NCBI GenBank assembly: GCA_030704615.1 | Contig: CM060734.1 | Location: 56,314,042 to 56,378,041, forward strand | Reading direction: 5' to 3' | DNA: 64,000 nucleotides | Source of the DNA: Takakia lepidozioides | Lineage: Eukaryota > Streptophyta > Takakiopsida > Takakiales > Takakiaceae | Part shown: piece by piece, positions 53,784-64,000 of the stretch | Layout of the letters: every line of letters begins with the position of its first letter | How positions within the stretch are numbered: the stretch's first letter is position 1 | Notes under the pieces: generated by a model | The model's input: only the letters and a program-made list of their open reading frames with translations | The model's database searches: none | Told to the model about the DNA's origin: nothing | Position numbers and translations under genes: made by a program

Positions 53784-54551
53784 GTGGGATTTGTAGGCAC
53801 CCTTCTATCCGGCACTGCCCTATCTTGGTTTGCACCGCTATTAGAGAAAAATTCGCATTTACTATACAATTTTGAAGCGTTCATGTCCAAGTTCACTACA
53901 ACATTTGGAGAGAATGATAGAGAGAGATTTGCAGAGACAAAGATGCGAAATCTTCGACAAGGAGTACGTCCAGCTTCCGTTTATGTTACTGAATTTCGAC
54001 AACTTGCGTGCGACCTCGACTGGAATGAGAAGAGTCTCATTAGTCAGTTTCGATGTGGCCTAAAAGAGGATGTAAAAGATTTGTTGCTGACAATGTCAAA
54101 CGTGAGTACACTGAGCAAATTCATCACCCAAGTCATTGCATGTGATAATCGTTTGTTCGAAAGACGTCAAAAGAAGCGATCTAGATGGTCGACGACGCAC
54201 CATGCCGCTGCTACTATGGCACCAAACACAATGATCTATCAGACATCCAGTAATGACCATATGCAGATTGATACTGTCCGATTCAAGCCATTGACGCAAC
54301 AAGAAAAACAAAGACGATGCTCAAATGGATTATGTCTTTATTGTGGAGAAGATGATTACATAACATTAAACTGCCCCAACAAGAGAAGATTCAAAGCTCG
54401 GGGCACAACTCAAGTGTTTGATACGAGAAGGTCGGAAAACGAAGATGTCCAGTCACAGTATGAACCATGCGGTTGGACATCCCAAATTCCTCACCAAAAA
54501 AATGTCTTTTTCTACCGCCAGATCCTGAACCTTGTTTCACAGTTCCAGTAA
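53784..54551 (+). pseudogene. Chromovirus Gag, main open part
   Basis: 255 open codons: GFVGTLLSGTALSWFAPLLE (capsid-like), the REFAETKMRNL-like and CGLKEDVKDLLL segments, then the degenerate zinc knuckle. The frame is the longest Gag stretch in the window, but its N-terminus is cut off by a stop at 53,758 and it is out of frame with protease. Confidence 0.85.
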
Positions 54552-54559
54552 AGATCAGG

Positions 54560-55129
54560 ATGCAAAATAGAGATATCTTCGTAGAAGCACTTTTGGACTC
54601 GGGTGCTTCAGCGTGTTTTATTGACAAAGACTTTGCGAAACAACATAATTTAACGCTCGTAAGAAAGAAATTCTCGGCCCCTGTTGAAGTCATCGATGGA
54701 CGACCGTTAGCATCAAGAAATATTGACCATGAAACTCGACCCCTTGAAGTGAAGCTTAAAAATCAAGCATCACAGATTGTTTTCAATGTCATCCAGTCTT
54801 TAACGAATCATGTGATCCTTGGACTTTCCTGGTTTGTACTTCATAATCCTGACATCGATTGGCGATCACGAAAAATTTCGGCAAGACAAAAATGCAAAAG
54901 TACCAAAGGTATTCAAACTTTGTTTCTTGGAGCTAGAGCCTTCATGAGAGCTACAAAGAAAGACGCGACATTTGCACTTTATGCGACTCCGATCAAAACC
55001 ACAACAGACCAAAGTACTTCGACGTTACCAACTCAATATCAAGATTTCAATGATGTCTTCCAAAAGAAAAATGTAGACATGTTGCCAGAACATCGACCTT
55101 ATGATTGTGCAATTGAGTTGCAAAAATGA
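54560..55129 (+). pseudogene. Chromovirus aspartic protease and linker
   Basis: ALLDSGASACFIDKDFAKQH holds an intact D-S-G site, followed by VEVIDGRPLASRNID, ILGLSWFVLHNPDIDWRS and the linker to RT. Of the three copies, only this one keeps the protease active-site triplet. Confidence 0.85.
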
Positions 55130-55207
55130 GCTCAACCACCATTCAGCCCGATCTACAATTTATCGCAGACGAAGCTGGTTGCTTTACGCAAATACATTGA
55201 TGAAAAT

Positions 55208-56400
55208 TTGTCAAAGAATTTCATTCGACATTCGAAATCACCCGCGCGGGGCACCCATCTTATTTGTGAAGAAGAAGACAGATCGTTACGCCTGTGTGTG
55301 GACTATCATGGGCTCAACAAAGTCACTATAAAAAATCGTTATCCACTACCACTGATTTCTGGACTTCTCAAACAACTTGGACGAGCAAATTTTTTCACAA
55401 AGATCGACTTGAGAGGAGCTTACAACCTTGTACGAATAATAGAAGAAGACGAATGGAAGAATGCTTTTCGCACAATGTACGGACATTTCGAATACAGTAT
55501 TATGCCTTTCGGTCTTACAAATGCTCCAGCAAATTTTCAACACATGATGAATGACATCTTTCGAGAATTTTTAGATGACTTTGTAGTCATCTATTTGGAC
55601 AACATTTTGATATTTTCACAGAATGAAGAAGAACATGGTTGCCATGTACGCCTTGTCCTTGATAAATTGAGAGAAAAATGACTATATGTCAAGTTGGAAA
55701 AATGTCTTTTCCACCAATCTGAAGTCGAATTTTTGGGCTACATTATTTCCGACAAATGAGTCTTTATGGATCAGAAGAAAATACAAACCATCATCGAGTG
55801 GATTAAACCAACTTCGGTCCGAGATGTACAATGTTTTCTAGGATTTGTCAATTTATATAGAATCTTCATAAAAAACTACTCCAAAATTGCTGCACCACTG
55901 ACACGACTCACAGGGAAAAACAAATTTGTATGGGACGAGAAGGCTGACCAAACATTTGAAAGGCTGAAGCAGGTATTCACAACGGCTCCAACACTGGTAC
56001 ATGCAAACCCATCTAAACCATTCTTTTTGGAAACAGATGCATCGGACTTTGCACTTGGCGCGGTACTCTTTCAATACGGTACAGATGGTCGACTTTACCC
56101 TATTGGTTTTCATTCTCGCAAATTTTCCGCTGCGGAGATCAATCATGAAATCCATGACAAAGAACTTCTAGCGATTATTGATGTTTTTGAGGAGTGGCGT
56201 CATCTATTGGAGGGAGCTAAACATCAGGTCACAGTCTATACCGATCACAAAAACCTCGAGTATTTCATGAGTGCTCGTGTTTTGAATCGACGTCAAGCGA
56301 GATGAAGTATGTCACTAGCAAGGTTTGATTTTGTTATTACCTACCGTTCCGGACATCTTCAAGGAAAACCAGATGCTCTTTCTCGACGATCGTATCTAGC
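55208..56400 (+). pseudogene. Chromovirus RT and RNase H, copy 3
   Basis: [54 protein letters not shown] (second catalytic Asp replaced by Asn). A TGA at about 55,678 and another in DK-TGA-VFMDQ near 55,757 separate it from RNase H (ETDASDFALGAVLFQYG, VYTDHKNLEYF). A further TGA lies near 56,303. Confidence 0.9.
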
Positions 56401-56420
56401 GCCAAAAGAAGGGGATGCAG

Positions 56421-59400
56421 CTTATATATTGGGGCATATATCATGTTACTAATGGTTGTGGATTCAAAACAACATATGTGTGTAGGACATCATAAAGATG
56501 TCCACCTTCCCATTCATAAAAGTGTCCACTTTCCACCATAAGGCAGCTGTCTTTGGGGTCAGTGCACACCATCATTCTCACCCTTGCTTCTTCGCAATGC
56601 ATCCATGATCCATGTATCCACGTTTTATTTTATTTTATTTTATTTACCATTCCATCTCTAGGAAATAGCCCTTCCACATATGTATGTGATTAGATGTCAT
56701 AAAGATGTTCACCTTCCCACCAGCAATAACATTTGGATTTACTCACACCATAAGTTAGGCTTGCTTAGTTAAAGGTCTACATTTATGATATAAAATGCAT
56801 ATTATTACTAGTTTTAATTTTTTCTTTGGAAGGAAACATCTAGTACTAAACGACCAACTTCCATGTGGTGGTCCTTGTCAAACTAGCAATTATCTCTTCT
56901 TTGATTTACTGCTGTGTAAATGTGAAGCTCCAAATAGATTGAGAAGAGCTTTAACCCTAAACAATATGTCTCTATTGGCAGGCATGTTGCCACAAATGTA
57001 AATGCTCCAGCAACACAACCTATGGTAGGTTGCCCTCCCTGCATAATCCTGTCATGTGTGCCGAGGTATCTTGTGACTGGTGGGTCATTTTATGGTTACA
57101 CGTGCTAGAACTCTGAGTCCATTGCTTCTAATCTATTACCAGATAAAACGGCATGTATCAAGGTCCTCAATGATTAGAATGAATAAATACAGGGGATAAG
57201 TTCTGTGCGCTGTTCTGTGAGCTGAGACTAGTATCCACCCATTGCTCGAATCCCATCCAAATGTGTACATGCAGTTTGGAAGACAACAAGAGATGTAGTT
57301 GTGACACCCAGGTGAAGCAGATGAGAGATTTTGATGAAATTCCTATGTGAAATGTGGGACAGCCACACTTATGGGTGTGGAGGATTGGCGGGACATATGG
57401 AGGGGGCTGCTTTTGCTTGTTTTCATGACGTACCTCTCCTCTCTGCTGTCAACGAGTCAACCGTCAGATATGGTGCAATGCCAATTGGTTTTTTTTTAAC
57501 AAGCTTTCATGTGCAGATCATTGGCCTTGTGGTCACGGATTAGTAATTGTGCATCTCCATTTCCCTTGGAGCTTCTGCTCTATCTGTTAATATTATCATG
57601 GGTACTCCCTTCCTGGTCCCTGATATTACTCTAGCTGGTCCCAAACACTAATGAGAGATAGCAAGAGATAGTCTATTTTGCACTTACATTTGTGGTGGGT
57701 GCTTCTGTGAGTTCATTCTGATGTCTATGGTGACTAGGTCTGAAGCCTGATTCCATCTACCTTGATTGATGACTTGAACACCAAACATTTGTTTTTACTG
57801 CAGAGGGTTATCGTGGGTTTTGTGCTTTATAGGTTGACTCTAGATGATAGGTCTTCTTGTACCAAATAGAGCTAATGACCTTGCACAGGTTACAGAATTG
57901 AAGGGACTCTTTTTCAGCTGTCAGTGGGTTGATAAGTGGTGTAGGTGCAATTAGTGGCTTGTAGTGGTGAACGTAACTTTTCTTGGTTCCCTTGACGGAT
58001 AATGAAAGTTTGTGGATCATCATGTTGCATGCAAGATCTTCAATGTTTGACAGCATTGTAGATATCCCATCTCAGTCAAGGTGCAATGGGGAACTTTGGA
58101 AAAGTTATATCAAGATACCGTCGTTAGCTAGTATATAAGAATTGTGTAGCCCAACCTTGAAGCCTTGTGTTGCAGGTGTTTTAGTGGGTATTGGGGTTGG
58201 GTATTGCTGCACATCTCATCTTGGAATGTTGGCATGAAAGAATTGTCCAACGGAATATCGAGAGAATGGAAATGGAGCCTTTCAGCAACCTCCATGGAAG
58301 CTTTAACCTTGCTCACCACCCTAGACTGATATAATGTCTAACTTAGCTGATTGTCCTTTTAGATGCTTTTAGGAGCTCTATATTTGTTTACATGGGCAAC
58401 AATGTTGGTGGCCCAATGTTTGGGAGGGCAGTGGGCACCTTGCAATCATGGGGTGAAGGCAACCTAGGGTGGCTCAATGATGGAGATCATGAGTCCTTAA
58501 TATGTACACAACATTTTAAAAAAAGTTTAAAAACTGAAAATGCAATCCATTGACTAAGAAAGTAGATGAATATATAAGGCAAATTTATTTCAATAAAATA
58601 ATTGTGATTAGATTAAGTTGTCGAAATTATAAAGTCAACCTTAAATCATAAACCCTAAACCTCTAAGAAAAACTATGACTAATAAGCCCCCCAAGTTTGC
58701 ATGGGCCTGTCCATTAGAAGGTGATCCACGAATTAAAAAGGGGGGTTATAGTAACCTACACCAAGAGTTGTATTAATAACCACTAGGGTAGTTTCTGCCG
58801 TTGGCCCAAGCGTCCAGTGTCATCTAAGCCCAAGTGCAATCTCCTATGTATCCAAGTGCGTCTCCTATGTCGAGGTCCAAGTGCGACCTCTAGGGTAGCA
58901 TGTGCCATTGGCCCAAGTGTCCAATGTCATCTAAGTCCAAGTGCATCAATATATGAAAGCCAGCCATATATAATCTTTTATTTTCCACAGAGCCTACGAC
59001 CAAATTTGAACCGTTGACCTTTCCCTTGATATCTCTCTTCTTGAGGCTCCGAATCATTGTCCAACGACCAAAAGTACTTGAAATTTGTTTTAGCCATATC
59101 TCATCATTTTTTTTTCCCACATAGGCTATGACCAGATTTGAATCGGAGACCTTTCCCTTGATATCTCTCCCCTCGAGTGTCACCGGAAAGCCCACTTTGT
59201 TATTTTTCGTGAATTTCCAGCAACCAAAAGTACTTGAAATTCCACATCTCCCACACCGCAGGTCCAAAAAATTATGAGACCAAGCCCGTGCACCCCTCCT
59301 TGTCGAGGGCTTTCCAACGGTACCAAGCACCGGGGGTGGGGCCTCGCGATTTGGGACATCTCAACTCTACAAAACGAAACAAAACAAACAAAACAAAACA

Positions 59401-59659
59401 AACGTCTCACTTCATGTATTGATCATGTAAGGGGGTGTCCAAAATCATGGTACCCAACAAACTTGCCCAAAGTTTTTGGGAAGGTAGGTTCTTTACGAAA
59501 TTTAGGAAAATTGATAGGGGTTATGACGTTTATAGATCTGAAAAACCAGTGTTGGGTGGGTTTTTAGTTTTTTTCATAACTCGTCCCAAAATATAATTTG
59601 AAAATATGGTCATAACTGGCAGTTTTGGGTATTTCAAAGTTTACAATTATTAATATCCT
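56421..59659. other. AT-rich intergenic DNA
   Basis: No coding region recognised; short ORFs at 57,331, 57,808 and 58,890 have no motifs. Contains a (TTTTA)n run near 56,622-56,646 and an (AAACA)n tract at 59,369-59,402. Confidence 0.5.
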
Positions 59660-59866
59660 TCCGGTTATCAAAAAAAAAAAAAAAAAAAAAAACACGCCTC
59701 CCCAAGGCAGCGTAAATGGTGCCTCTTCACCACAAGGGCTACTTCTTCCTGTTGAAAGGTGGACACCTTCATGATACACCATAGCGTAGTTTGAGCCCAC
59801 AACCACATCCAACATGGTATGTGCCCATTACCACTCGGCTAAATGTTGGTTATCTCCGGTTATCAA
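59660..59866 (-). mobile_element. tRNA-derived SINE with poly(T) 3' tail and 12-bp TSD
   Basis: Minus-strand insert 59,672-59,854, flanked by TCCGGTTATCAA at 59,660-59,671 and 59,855-59,866. Reading the minus strand, the head holds TAGCCGAGTGG (pol III A box) and about 40 bp later GGGCTCAAACTA (weak B box). After a body of about 100 bp it ends in a run of about 22 T (A on the plus strand, 59,672-59,692). A short tRNA-related head with a T-rich tail recalls plant Au-type SINEs. Confidence 0.75.
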
Positions 59867-61490
59867 TATTGGATCCCCTGTGCCGGTTAACAAAAAGTCC
59901 AATTATTCTTTGTGATAACTCATGGTTATGCACAATGGCTATCAATACTACATTTTTTTGTTACATATGTGACGGTAATTATCTTTTGTATATGATATTT
60001 TTCACAAATAGAACTTAAATATATATTCTACGTTATTAGTGTCATCATTGTCGGGTTGAGAATCGGAAATGTCCCTCATTCCAGTTATCAATAATACTTC
60101 AAAACTTATTTTTTTCGTTGGATATCAAAGAGTGGTAGGGGGGGTCGGTATCATGTGAGCACAACCCACTAACCTCGGTCATATGAGTTACGTGTTTTCT
60201 CAAAACGGAATAAAGCCATAAGCGGGTATAGACGACTAGTGCATTTGTACGGTACATCTGTGTCAATTCAATGAGGTGAAACCTTTAGTAGTGTAGCCAG
60301 ATGTGAATTTCGCATTGAGAAATGATATGTGATATGGGCACAAACCTAAGCAGCGGTGGGTTTTGCATTGAGAAACCCTTAGTGATATAGCTTGAGTCGA
60401 AACTTTCTTTACAAAATCCCATCATCCAACAATCCCATATCCAAAAGGAATGGGTGGGGACTTTAAAAACCTATTCATCCTTTTAGCTACATTGTGATTT
60501 CATCTCAGGTTGGTTTCGCTAGGCGAAATTATCCATGGGCGAGGACCTTAAATTTGAGGTGAAGCCTCACCGCCCACTCTCGTGCCTGTTATGGAGAAAA
60601 AACCATTAGAATAATATGTTCATAAGCTACTTGTTCTTTATGTGTTAGTTTTGCATCATGGTTAGTTTTGCCAATTTCGTTTCGTTGTGGAAATTTCACG
60701 GAAATTCCACGCTACCCAACCTCCTCTGGTTGTTCTCTACTTTCCTATTTAGCGGAGATTATCAATAAAACAGGTTACCTGATTCTCTCATAACCGCCGG
60801 TTCGGGAGGCATATATCTGTTTTAATTCAGTGGTTCATTTCTGTAGATTGAAGAATTTTGCAAAAATATGGTCTATTTGGCCATTGATCTGCTGTTTGAC
60901 GAAATTGTAGGGATTAATGGTTGAAGTTTAGCAGATTTATGGAGTCGTAAAATATGTATTTTGGTACCTTAGGCTAGAACAGTTTGATTTCTTTCTTTCT
61001 GTCAATATATTTAGCTCAACGAGCTTTTATTTTTTCCTCGCGGGGACAGTTTACCCATTTGTACAGTCATCCCACTTGGGTCTTTTTATAAAGCCTTGCA
61101 GTCTTGCTTACTCTTGCTCCAGTTCTAATTTGCACCCTGTTCCTGCCTCCCTATCACCGTCTTGATTTCCTTGACTTTCAGTTTTTTCCCCAAACAATCT
61201 TACGCGTGGGCAAATTGCTAAGCTTACCTTTACCGTCCACTCTTTGTTTTTTTCTTTTTTTTTCCTCTTTGAAAAAACATTTAGAGGCCTTGGTAGAAAT
61301 TTTATTGGAATTATTTCTAGTGTATACTCCAAATTATCTGGGGAAAAAATAAACCCTTGATGAGGCTTGAGTACAACCCCTCTTAACTGAATTGGTTTTT
61401 CTGCTGGGTTTTAATAAGGTTAATGAGGTCCTCCATGCCCTTTTCCAATTTAAAAAAAGAACAAAATCCATATAATATAATATAATATCC
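59867..61490. other. AT-rich intergenic DNA
   Basis: Nothing recognised. The short ORFs at 61,104-61,332 on both strands are low-complexity and unsupported. Confidence 0.5.
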
Positions 61491-61800
61491 CTCCCAATGT
61501 CCCCTCGACACCAACCGCCGTGCACCCCGGAGATCCGTATTCCACGTTCGGTAGGCCACGTGGAAACCTGCCACATGTCTGTCAGGTGGCCGGACTGTGG
61601 TGGGGACACGCGACAGTCTGCGGCGCGCTCTGCGTGTTCAAACTCAACGCGGTGGTAGGTATCGCCAAACCCTCTATGATTGGCTGCACTTGTACGCCAC
61701 CCACTCTTCATGTGTTTCGCCAGTCTGGCTATACCCGTGTCCTTGACAAAACCGATGATATATTCGAAGCGACGGAATTGATTTTATGTTTTATAAAAAG
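61491..61800 (+). promoter_or_regulatory. Candidate promoter block (G-box, CCAAT, TATA)
   Basis: A GC-rich island in AT-rich DNA with a palindromic G-box CCACGTGG at 61,556-61,563, an inverted CCAAT (ATTGG) near 61,678 and TATAAAA at 61,792-61,798. The order suits a plus-strand plant promoter. No downstream gene was identified in the window, so a 5' UTR or first intron would have to fill 61,830-64,000. Speculative. Confidence 0.3.
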
Positions 61801-62172
61801 GCTGAGGCCGTCTTAAATTTACATATCATGCTCTCTTATTTAATATAAAATTTAACATATTATGAATAAAAGCACGATATTTCACATTTCATCCGTCCGC
61901 GTTGCCTGCACTGCTGGATGATCAGCACATTCATTCACTGATCTGTCCCAATGATGGATGCTTCATTAATGACAATCATCCGCAGGCTCTCTAAGATGAT
62001 TTGCTGCCCCCATTTACTGCCAGTAGCTTCGAGGCCCTTGTACCTCCATCACTGCTATTTATTCGCCATACCAGAGGCAGACGAGACGTACACAGGGGAT
62101 TGAACCCCCGACGCACTGACGGGCCGGGCCAGCCCTCGCTGCCTTTTTAAACTTACAAAAATGACACCACCA

Positions 62173-62338
62173 GTCCGTAGCTCAGCTGGATAGTGCACTG
62201 TGTGCTACCCAGGCGATTGAGGGCTCAAATCCTGCTTACCTTGTTAGGTGTGGTTGTATGCTTCATGGCTCATAATTGTGAAATGTCGCTCTCTGGTTTC
62301 CATTTAAAAAACGTAAAAAATAAAAAATAAAATAAAAT
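62173..62338 (+). mobile_element. tRNA-like SINE candidate with A-rich tail
   Basis: TAGCTCAGCTGG at about 62,178 is a perfect pol III A box; GGCTCAAATCC at about 62,222 is a B box with one mismatch. The 68-nt tRNA-like head lacks a paired acceptor stem, so it is not a functional tRNA. A body of about 65 bp ends in an A-rich tail (TAAAAAACGTAAAAAAT and on to 62,338). No target duplication found. Confidence 0.6.
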
Positions 62339-64000
62339 TCGTACTGTCTCTTAAAGATTAAAAACAAAACAGACGTGAGGACATGGCCTCATTGCAGCTT
62401 TCAAAAAACAGACAAACTTTCATGTTGATGTAGTGTATGATGTAGACTAAATGAATGAATGCTGACAGAGCTGAGAATGTCAAATTCCTCCCACCGTACC
62501 AACTACCAACCTTCTCTTTCAAAGAAAAGGAAAATGAAACCTGTGATCAGAGGCGGGAAGGAAGAAAGAGACACAACAGTGGTCTGGAAAGTTATTTTTT
62601 CTCACTGTAAGGGAGCAGTCCTTCAAAGAGAAAAAATCCTGGGACACTGAACAGAAGCATAGAAGTGTTGGTATTGGAAAGCTAAGGTCACAGGAGGACT
62701 CCTCTTGGACATAACTTTTGCAGACGGACTGCAACTTCCTTGGATTCCCGGCTACTGGGACACAAGTACACTGTCCCTGGCCAGGACTAGGTCAGCAGAA
62801 AGTTTACAAACAGGGAGAAAAATTCACACATGGGTTTTGCTGGGTTTTCCTCCAGTGTTGGTAAGTTATGGCATACAGGGTTTCAAGTTCCTTGGGTATC
62901 AAGTATAAACCCATTGTATGAACCTTTTTTTAATTTTTAATTTTTAGAGAGTATGAACATTAGTATGAAAAAACCGAACTTACCGACTGGTATGAAGAGT
63001 TCCAATACCTAGATTTACTAGGCTTACACTTAGACCACCCGGCCGGTATTTGAAAAATGTAAGACCAGAACAACACTTTTTCCTGTACAACAGTTTGTGG
63101 GTGCAGCTACTGGAAGCTTGGGAGCAAAGGATGTTTGGAATGGGACCCATGGGGGCCAAAGGAGTAAAGTGGAGAGAGAGAGAGAGAGAAAAAGAATTAT
63201 GCAACATGGGGCCCATGAGAATTCTGAAGAGAAGTGCAGGAAATGATGCTTGTTGTTGTGGAGATGTGGAGATGTTGTTGCATAATGAGGCTGTAAAGTG
63301 ATGGGTAGGTGCCCACCATTTTGGGCTTTTGGGTAGCCTGGCTCCCAATGACAACCCCCATAAGCTGGTGGGATTCTTCCACCGGCCATGGGCAATTGGT
63401 TGGGGGCATTCATGGGCTTCTGCCATTGTTCCAAGTTGTTGAAAGATCCACTCACAACTGTCGGTGTTTGCTTGCTGTCTCATACAACCCACCTCCAACA
63501 GTGTAAGTTATCATTCTCACGACTTATCAAAGTCCATGACCACATTGGATATTTTGGGGCGGATTGTACTTGCAGGCTTGAATTTGTGGGTTGATTTCAT
63601 TCAATGATGTGGCCCCAAAGAGCACAATTATTGAATCCTTGGATTGGGAGCCTGACCAATGAATGGGTTCTCTGTTTTTCTGCTGACTAGGCTTATAAAA
63701 TAAGATGATGTGTCTCTCCCTGGATATACCATCCCAAATTTGGAGGAAAATAAAGGACAAAGTAGATCTAGCTTGCAAAACAGTACAAGACTCTTCTCCC
63801 AAACACAGATCTCCATTCAGTTATTCCTTCATTGTGGTACCAAATTTAGTAGTCCATGAGCTATTAGTTAGAAAACACATAAATTTAGTTCACTGCTGCC
63901 ACTATTGGAGAATTTTTTCTTGGGTAATGTGGCTTGTTTTTCTTAAACTGTATATTTTTATGTCTTAGGGTTATTATTATTACTAGGGTTTCCAAACCCC
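62339..64000. other. Intergenic or untranslated sequence, nothing recognised
   Basis: The longest frame (62,980-63,498, minus, 172 codons) has no recognisable domain and overlaps another long frame on the same strand, typical of chance. A (GA)n tract lies near 63,174-63,190. The right edge may belong to a gene outside the window. Confidence 0.4.

Larger units (their letters stand above)
53004..56420 (+). mobile_element. Ty3/gypsy chromovirus (copy 3), 3'-truncated
   Basis: Plus strand: partial LTR 53,004-53,215, gag start at 53,252, gag to about 54,530, protease 54,560-54,850, RT about 55,200-55,680, RNase H 55,766-56,400. It ends just after YRSGHLQGKPDALSRRSYL-like sequence, before integrase. 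Gag is interrupted near its start by a 175-bp foreign segment. Frameshifts occur near 53,560, 54,530 and 55,130. The RT catalytic motif is YLDN instead of YLDD, and the Gag knuckle has Tyr in place of His (CLYCGEDDYITLNC). Dead copy of the same family as copies 1 and 2. Confidence 0.92.

Noticed and set aside
62173-62240. Functional tRNA gene
   Set aside because: A and B boxes are present but the acceptor stem does not pair and an A-rich tail follows; a SINE head is the better reading.
62980-63498. 172-codon minus-strand ORF as a gene
   Set aside because: Low-complexity, no recognisable domain, overlaps a 141-codon ORF in another frame on the same strand; listed only as unexplained sequence.

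Overview
The window is nuclear DNA of a land plant. It holds three intron-rich housekeeping genes of clear plant type (plastid chorismate mutase, cytosolic glucose-6-phosphate isomerase and a UFM1-specific protease 2), decayed intronless PPR-DYW genes, a piece of an organellar single-stranded DNA-binding (OSB/PDF-motif) gene, and many retroelement remnants. Long introns, many DYW-type PPR copies, abundant chromoviruses and LINEs, and one membrane protein that looks fungal to me suggest a seed-free vascular plant such as a fern. That placement is inference. Nothing looks bacterial and there is no CRISPR array.

Left third (1-22,000): three genes run head to tail on the minus strand. Chorismate mutase (454-3202) has six exons and an unbroken 315-codon frame. 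Cytosolic phosphoglucose isomerase (about 4312-11,856) has 22 placed exons, with one short early exon not found. UfSP2 (14,552-21,753) has 13 exons joining into an intact 611-residue frame that keeps the Cys and Asp-Pro-His catalytic residues. The introns carry LINE tails and small tandem duplications. A small plus-strand ORF at 22,072 starts about 320 bp from the UfSP2 start, so the two may share a divergent promoter.

Middle (22,000-47,000): mostly non-genic. It contains an AT-rich desert, a TTAA-ended inverted-repeat element (26,298-26,715), a broken minus-strand chromovirus (29,700-32,415), a plus-strand non-LTR retroelement with RNase H, zinc-knuckle and putative restriction-like endonuclease segments (32,690-35,400), an L1-type LINE remnant (35,400-37,770), PPR and OSB fragments, a decayed PPR-DYW gene (40,598-42,640), an intact 328-residue multi-pass membrane protein gene (44,450-45,436) and a MITE-like element (45,962-46,485).

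Right part (47,000-64,000): one nearly full-length chromovirus on the minus strand (about 48,000-53,003, two LTRs, integrase and chromodomain) meets a second, plus-strand copy head to head (53,004-56,420). The rest is AT-rich intergenic DNA with a tRNA-derived SINE flanked by a 12-bp duplication (59,660-59,866), a second tRNA-like SINE candidate (62,173-62,338) and a possible promoter block near 61,550-61,800.

Functionally, chorismate mutase commits plastid chorismate to Phe/Tyr, PGIC works in cytosolic glycolysis and sucrose synthesis, and UfSP2 processes or removes the ubiquitin-like modifier UFM1. Nothing links the three beyond adjacency. The most unusual items are the RNase H/endonuclease-type retroelement with its tiny 46-bp relative at 27,777, and the fungal-like membrane protein.
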